NCBI GenBank assembly: GCA_032117595.1
Contig: JAULYZ010000091.1
Location: forward strand, 1-30,011
Length of the DNA: 30,011 nucleotides
Source of the DNA: WLJO01 sp032117595
GTDB lineage: Bacteria > Actinomycetota > Acidimicrobiia > Acidimicrobiales > Ilumatobacteraceae
Reading direction: 5' to 3'
The position numbers and the translations under genes were made by a program. Shown in pieces: positions 28,020 to 30,011 of the stretch. Each line of letters opens with the position of its first letter. Position 1 is the first letter of the stretch. Below the pieces are notes generated by a model. It was not told the DNA's origin. It worked only from the letters and a program-made list of their open reading frames with translations, and did no database searches.

Positions 28020-29190
28020 GCCCGAGGGCGAGCATCACCACTGCGACGGTCGAGGTGCCGATCACCGGCGAGACCGCAACCCCGGGACCGTGTTGGTCGT
28101 AGAGCCACGTGCCGAGCAGCGTGCCGGCGGCCATCCCGGCCGTGTTGAACGTGAACATCAGACCGAGTCCGGCCGCCGGTGCACCGCTGACGAGCGTGGT
28201 GGCGACGGAGAACGAACTGATGATGCAGTACTCGAAGCCGAGGGTCACGAGGGCAAAGGCGACGAGGCCGAGCCAGAGGTGTTGATGGGCCACGACGAAG
28301 AGCAGTGAGGCAGGGATGAGGAGCAAGCCTCCGCGCATCACGCTTCGCCAGCCGCCCCACACATCGGTGAGCCGGATCGCAGCGAATGACGAGACCAGTT
28401 CGAAGATTCCGAGCCCGAAGGTGACCACGGCGAGGCCGCCCGACCCGAATCCGTGATCGTCCTGGAGCCACGGACCGAGCACGGCGATGAGCATCTGGAT
28501 CGAGATGAGCATGAAGCCCATTGCGATCACGAAGTGCCAGGCGCGCCGGCTCGGGCGCTCACGGGGAGCAGAGATGGCCGCGGTGTCGCGGGCCGAGAAG
28601 CGTCGCCGGTCGGGTGGGAGCCGCAGGTACGCCACGACAGCGACCACGACGAGGGAAACCGCTGCAGTCGCATACGCCCATCGCCACGACCAGATGGCGG
28701 TGATGATCCCGAGCAGGGTGACGCCGAGGAACAGCCCCGCCGCCCACGACATCTCGATGAGGCCGAAGACACGCCCCCGCCCGTGCGGCGGGACGTACTC
28801 CGACACCCAACCGGTGAGCGCCATGTCGAAGACGAGTTTCGCGACCCCGAGGAGCACGAGTCCGACACCGAAGAGCCACACACCGGGCGCGAAGGCGGCG
28901 ATCGCTGCGCCTGCTGCGATACCGACGAGTGAGTAGACGATGAGGATCCGGTGCGACCCGCGATCGATGAACCGGCCGATGGGCGAACCGAGGAGTCCGG
29001 TGAGGGTGCTGATGGTGAGCACCACGCCGATCTGGGAGATGCTCACCTCGAGACCGCGTGCGAGCACCGAGAGGAACGGGATCACGTAGCGGAAGGCGCT
29101 GTTGGTGGTGAGCCGCGCCACCGTCACCAGAGTGAGGTTCTTGCGGACGATCGGCTCGTACGTCTCGTCGAGGACCCGGCCGAGCAGCAT
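27967..29190 (-). CDS. MFS transporter (12-helix type)
   Basis: The 407-residue protein has 12 predicted hydrophobic helices. Motif-A-like GSPIGRFIDRGSHRILIVY lies between helices 2 and 3, WVSEYVPPHGRGRVFGLIEMSWAAGLFLGVTLLG is in helices 4-5, and a second half begins near RAWHFVIAMGFMLISIQML. The substrate is unknown and drug or metabolite export is only a guess. The ATG at 29190 shares one base with the YgjP-like stop (TGATG), so the genes are coupled. The 3' end runs 53 bases into the lipoprotein gene on the other strand. Confidence 0.88.
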   Translation of the reverse strand: MLLGRVLDETYEPIVRKNLTLVTVARLTTNSAFRYVIPFLSVLARGLEVSISQIGVVLTISTLTGLLGSPIGRFIDRGSHRILIVYSLVGIAAGAAIAAFAPGVWLFGVGLVLLGVAKLVFDMALTGWVSEYVPPHGRGRVFGLIEMSWAAGLFLGVTLLGIITAIWSWRWAYATAAVSLVVVAVVAYLRLPPDRRRFSARDTAAISAPRERPSRRAWHFVIAMGFMLISIQMLIAVLGPWLQDDHGFGSGGLAVVTFGLGIFELVSSFAAIRLTDVWGGWRSVMRGGLLLIPASLLFVVAHQHLWLGLVAFALVTLGFEYCIISSFSVATTLVSGAPAAGLGLMFTFNTAGMAAGTLLGTWLYDQHGPGVAVSPVIGTSTVAVVMLALGLSSQRRPEATDAPTART

Positions 29191-29792
29191 CAGTCGACGT
29201 CTTCTTCGTCGTTGCTCTTGGCGATGAGGTAGCCGATGGCGCGCTCGGCCTTCGGGTACCGGTTCACGAGCCGCCAGAACTCGTCGTTGTGCGCGAGCAC
29301 GACGAGGTGGGCGAGTTCGTGCACGATCACATAGTCGAGCACCCAGTTCGGGAACATCGCAAGGCGTGATGAGAGACGGATCGAGCCGCTGGCCGGGGTG
29401 CACGACCCCCACTGCGATTTCATCGTGTCGGACCACTTGATCTCGGCCGGGCGGGGGAGGTCGTATCGCCGGGCGAGCGTGGTGGAGCGTTCGCGCAGGT
29501 CGATGCGATCGGTCTCGATCGATCGGCGGAAACGTTCGGCCATCTTCTCGCGCCACACCGCTTCCTCGGCCTTCGACATCCACGACGGCACGATGATGTG
29601 CAGCACCGAGCCCTTCATCTGGGCGCCCACGGTGCGCTTGCGACGTGTGCTGCGTTCCACCCGGATCTCGAACGGGAACTGCGGGTGCTGCACATCGACG
29701 CCAGTCGGTGGCGTTGCAACGGGTGTGGGACGCACGGACTTCCCGGTGTCGTCGACGTCGTCGAAGTCGAGCGGGAGTCGCTCCTGGTTCAC
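29190..29792 (-). CDS. YgjP-type zinc metallopeptidase (DUF45/WLM-like)
   Basis: The 200-residue protein ends in the family core: WGSCTPASGSIRLSSRLAMFPNWVLDYVIVHELAHLVVLAHNDEFWRLVNRYP. HELAH gives the two zinc histidines and general-base Glu, and H-x-D-x-F-W supplies the third ligand region. An N-terminal stretch (RLPLDFDDVDDTGKSVRP...) is low in structure. Such proteins are predicted cytosolic metallopeptidases with unknown targets. The GTG start overlaps the upstream histidine-phosphatase stop by four bases (GTGA). Confidence 0.85.
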   Translation of the reverse strand: MNQERLPLDFDDVDDTGKSVRPTPVATPPTGVDVQHPQFPFEIRVERSTRRKRTVGAQMKGSVLHIIVPSWMSKAEEAVWREKMAERFRRSIETDRIDLRERSTTLARRYDLPRPAEIKWSDTMKSQWGSCTPASGSIRLSSRLAMFPNWVLDYVIVHELAHLVVLAHNDEFWRLVNRYPKAERAIGYLIAKSNDEEDVD

Positions 29793-30011
29793 AGTGGTGT
29801 CGCCGAGGAGGGACGTTCCTGATCGACGAGCAGCACGAGCTCACCGCCCACGATTCGGTGCTCGTCGATCTCGAACCACTGCCCGCTGAGGTTGGGGAAC
29901 GCACGGTCGTCGTCGGTGTCGAGCGTCGCCCGCAGGGCGCGCACGATCCCGCCGTGGCTCACCACGAGTGCCGTGCCCCCCGGGTGGCGAGCGGCGACCG
30001 AGCGCAGTGCG
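29789..30011 (-). CDS. Histidine phosphatase family protein, C-terminal part only
   Basis: Seventy-three residues are visible before the window ends. GGTALVVSHGGIVRALRATLD contains the second catalytic histidine in the SHGG-x-x-RAL motif of the phosphoglycerate-mutase-like (histidine phosphatase) family. A strand-rich end follows (GQWFEIDEHRIVGGELVLLVD). The first histidine (RHG) is off the edge. Family members range from alpha-ribazole phosphatase to phosphoglycerate mutase, so the substrate cannot be given. It is the first visible gene of a coupled trio with the YgjP-like and MFS genes. Confidence 0.8.
   Translation of the reverse strand, partial: ALRSVAARHPGGTALVVSHGGIVRALRATLDTDDDRAFPNLSGQWFEIDEHRIVGGELVLLVDQERPSSATPL

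Overview
The window is a gene-dense, GC-rich chromosomal segment with almost no long intergenic space. A WhiB regulator, a GlnR-like OmpR-type regulator beside glutamine synthetase, an F420-type luciferase-like oxidoreductase, a SufR-like regulator and many leaderless starts point to Actinomycetota. The gene mix suggests Acidimicrobiia, but that is inference and needs a phylogeny. No rRNA, tRNA, CRISPR array, insertion sequence or phage gene was seen.

Layout. (1) 1-5253: a partial ArsA-type ATPase diverges from a full-length nfeD, followed by selA-selB, the core of selenocysteine insertion. (2) 5317-7143: a WhiB gene on the minus strand diverges from a secreted protein with two CAP-like domains and a peptidoglycan-binding domain; the 279-base gap holds a promoter and two inverted repeats. 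(3) 7215-11450: an MFS exporter, fxsA, a NUDIX hydrolase and an acyl-CoA-dehydrogenase-fold flavoprotein. (4) 11514-15405: an iron-sulfur block with the Mrp ATPase, a divergent SufR-like regulator, an A-type carrier and an unusual fusion of a 2Fe-2S subunit to a strongly shortened molybdenum-hydroxylase domain. A perfect 34-bp palindrome lies inside the start of the fusion gene. (5) 15415-19444: a tightly overlapping operon with a 13-codon leaderless ORF, a PqqD-like protein, an HPr-kinase-like protein, two family-2 glycosyltransferases and a nucleotidyltransferase-fold protein. This is the best candidate for an undescribed system. (6) 19441-23850: RidA, a 51-residue membrane protein, a group II PLP decarboxylase, an 8-oxoguanine-deaminase-like amidohydrolase and an LLM oxidoreductase. 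(7) 23851-27010: nitrogen assimilation on the minus strand, with a type II glutamine synthetase, a type I glutamine synthetase and a GlnR-like regulator. (8) 27156-30011: a lipoprotein facing an MFS / YgjP-like metallopeptidase / histidine-phosphatase operon.

Two themes run through the window. At least seven starts (six genes and one 13-codon ORF) have a TANNNT -10 hexamer exactly 6 or 7 bases before the start codon, which implies leaderless mRNAs; two of these hexamers contain the stop codon of the previous gene. Most multi-gene strings use 1- or 4-base stop/start overlaps, implying translational coupling.
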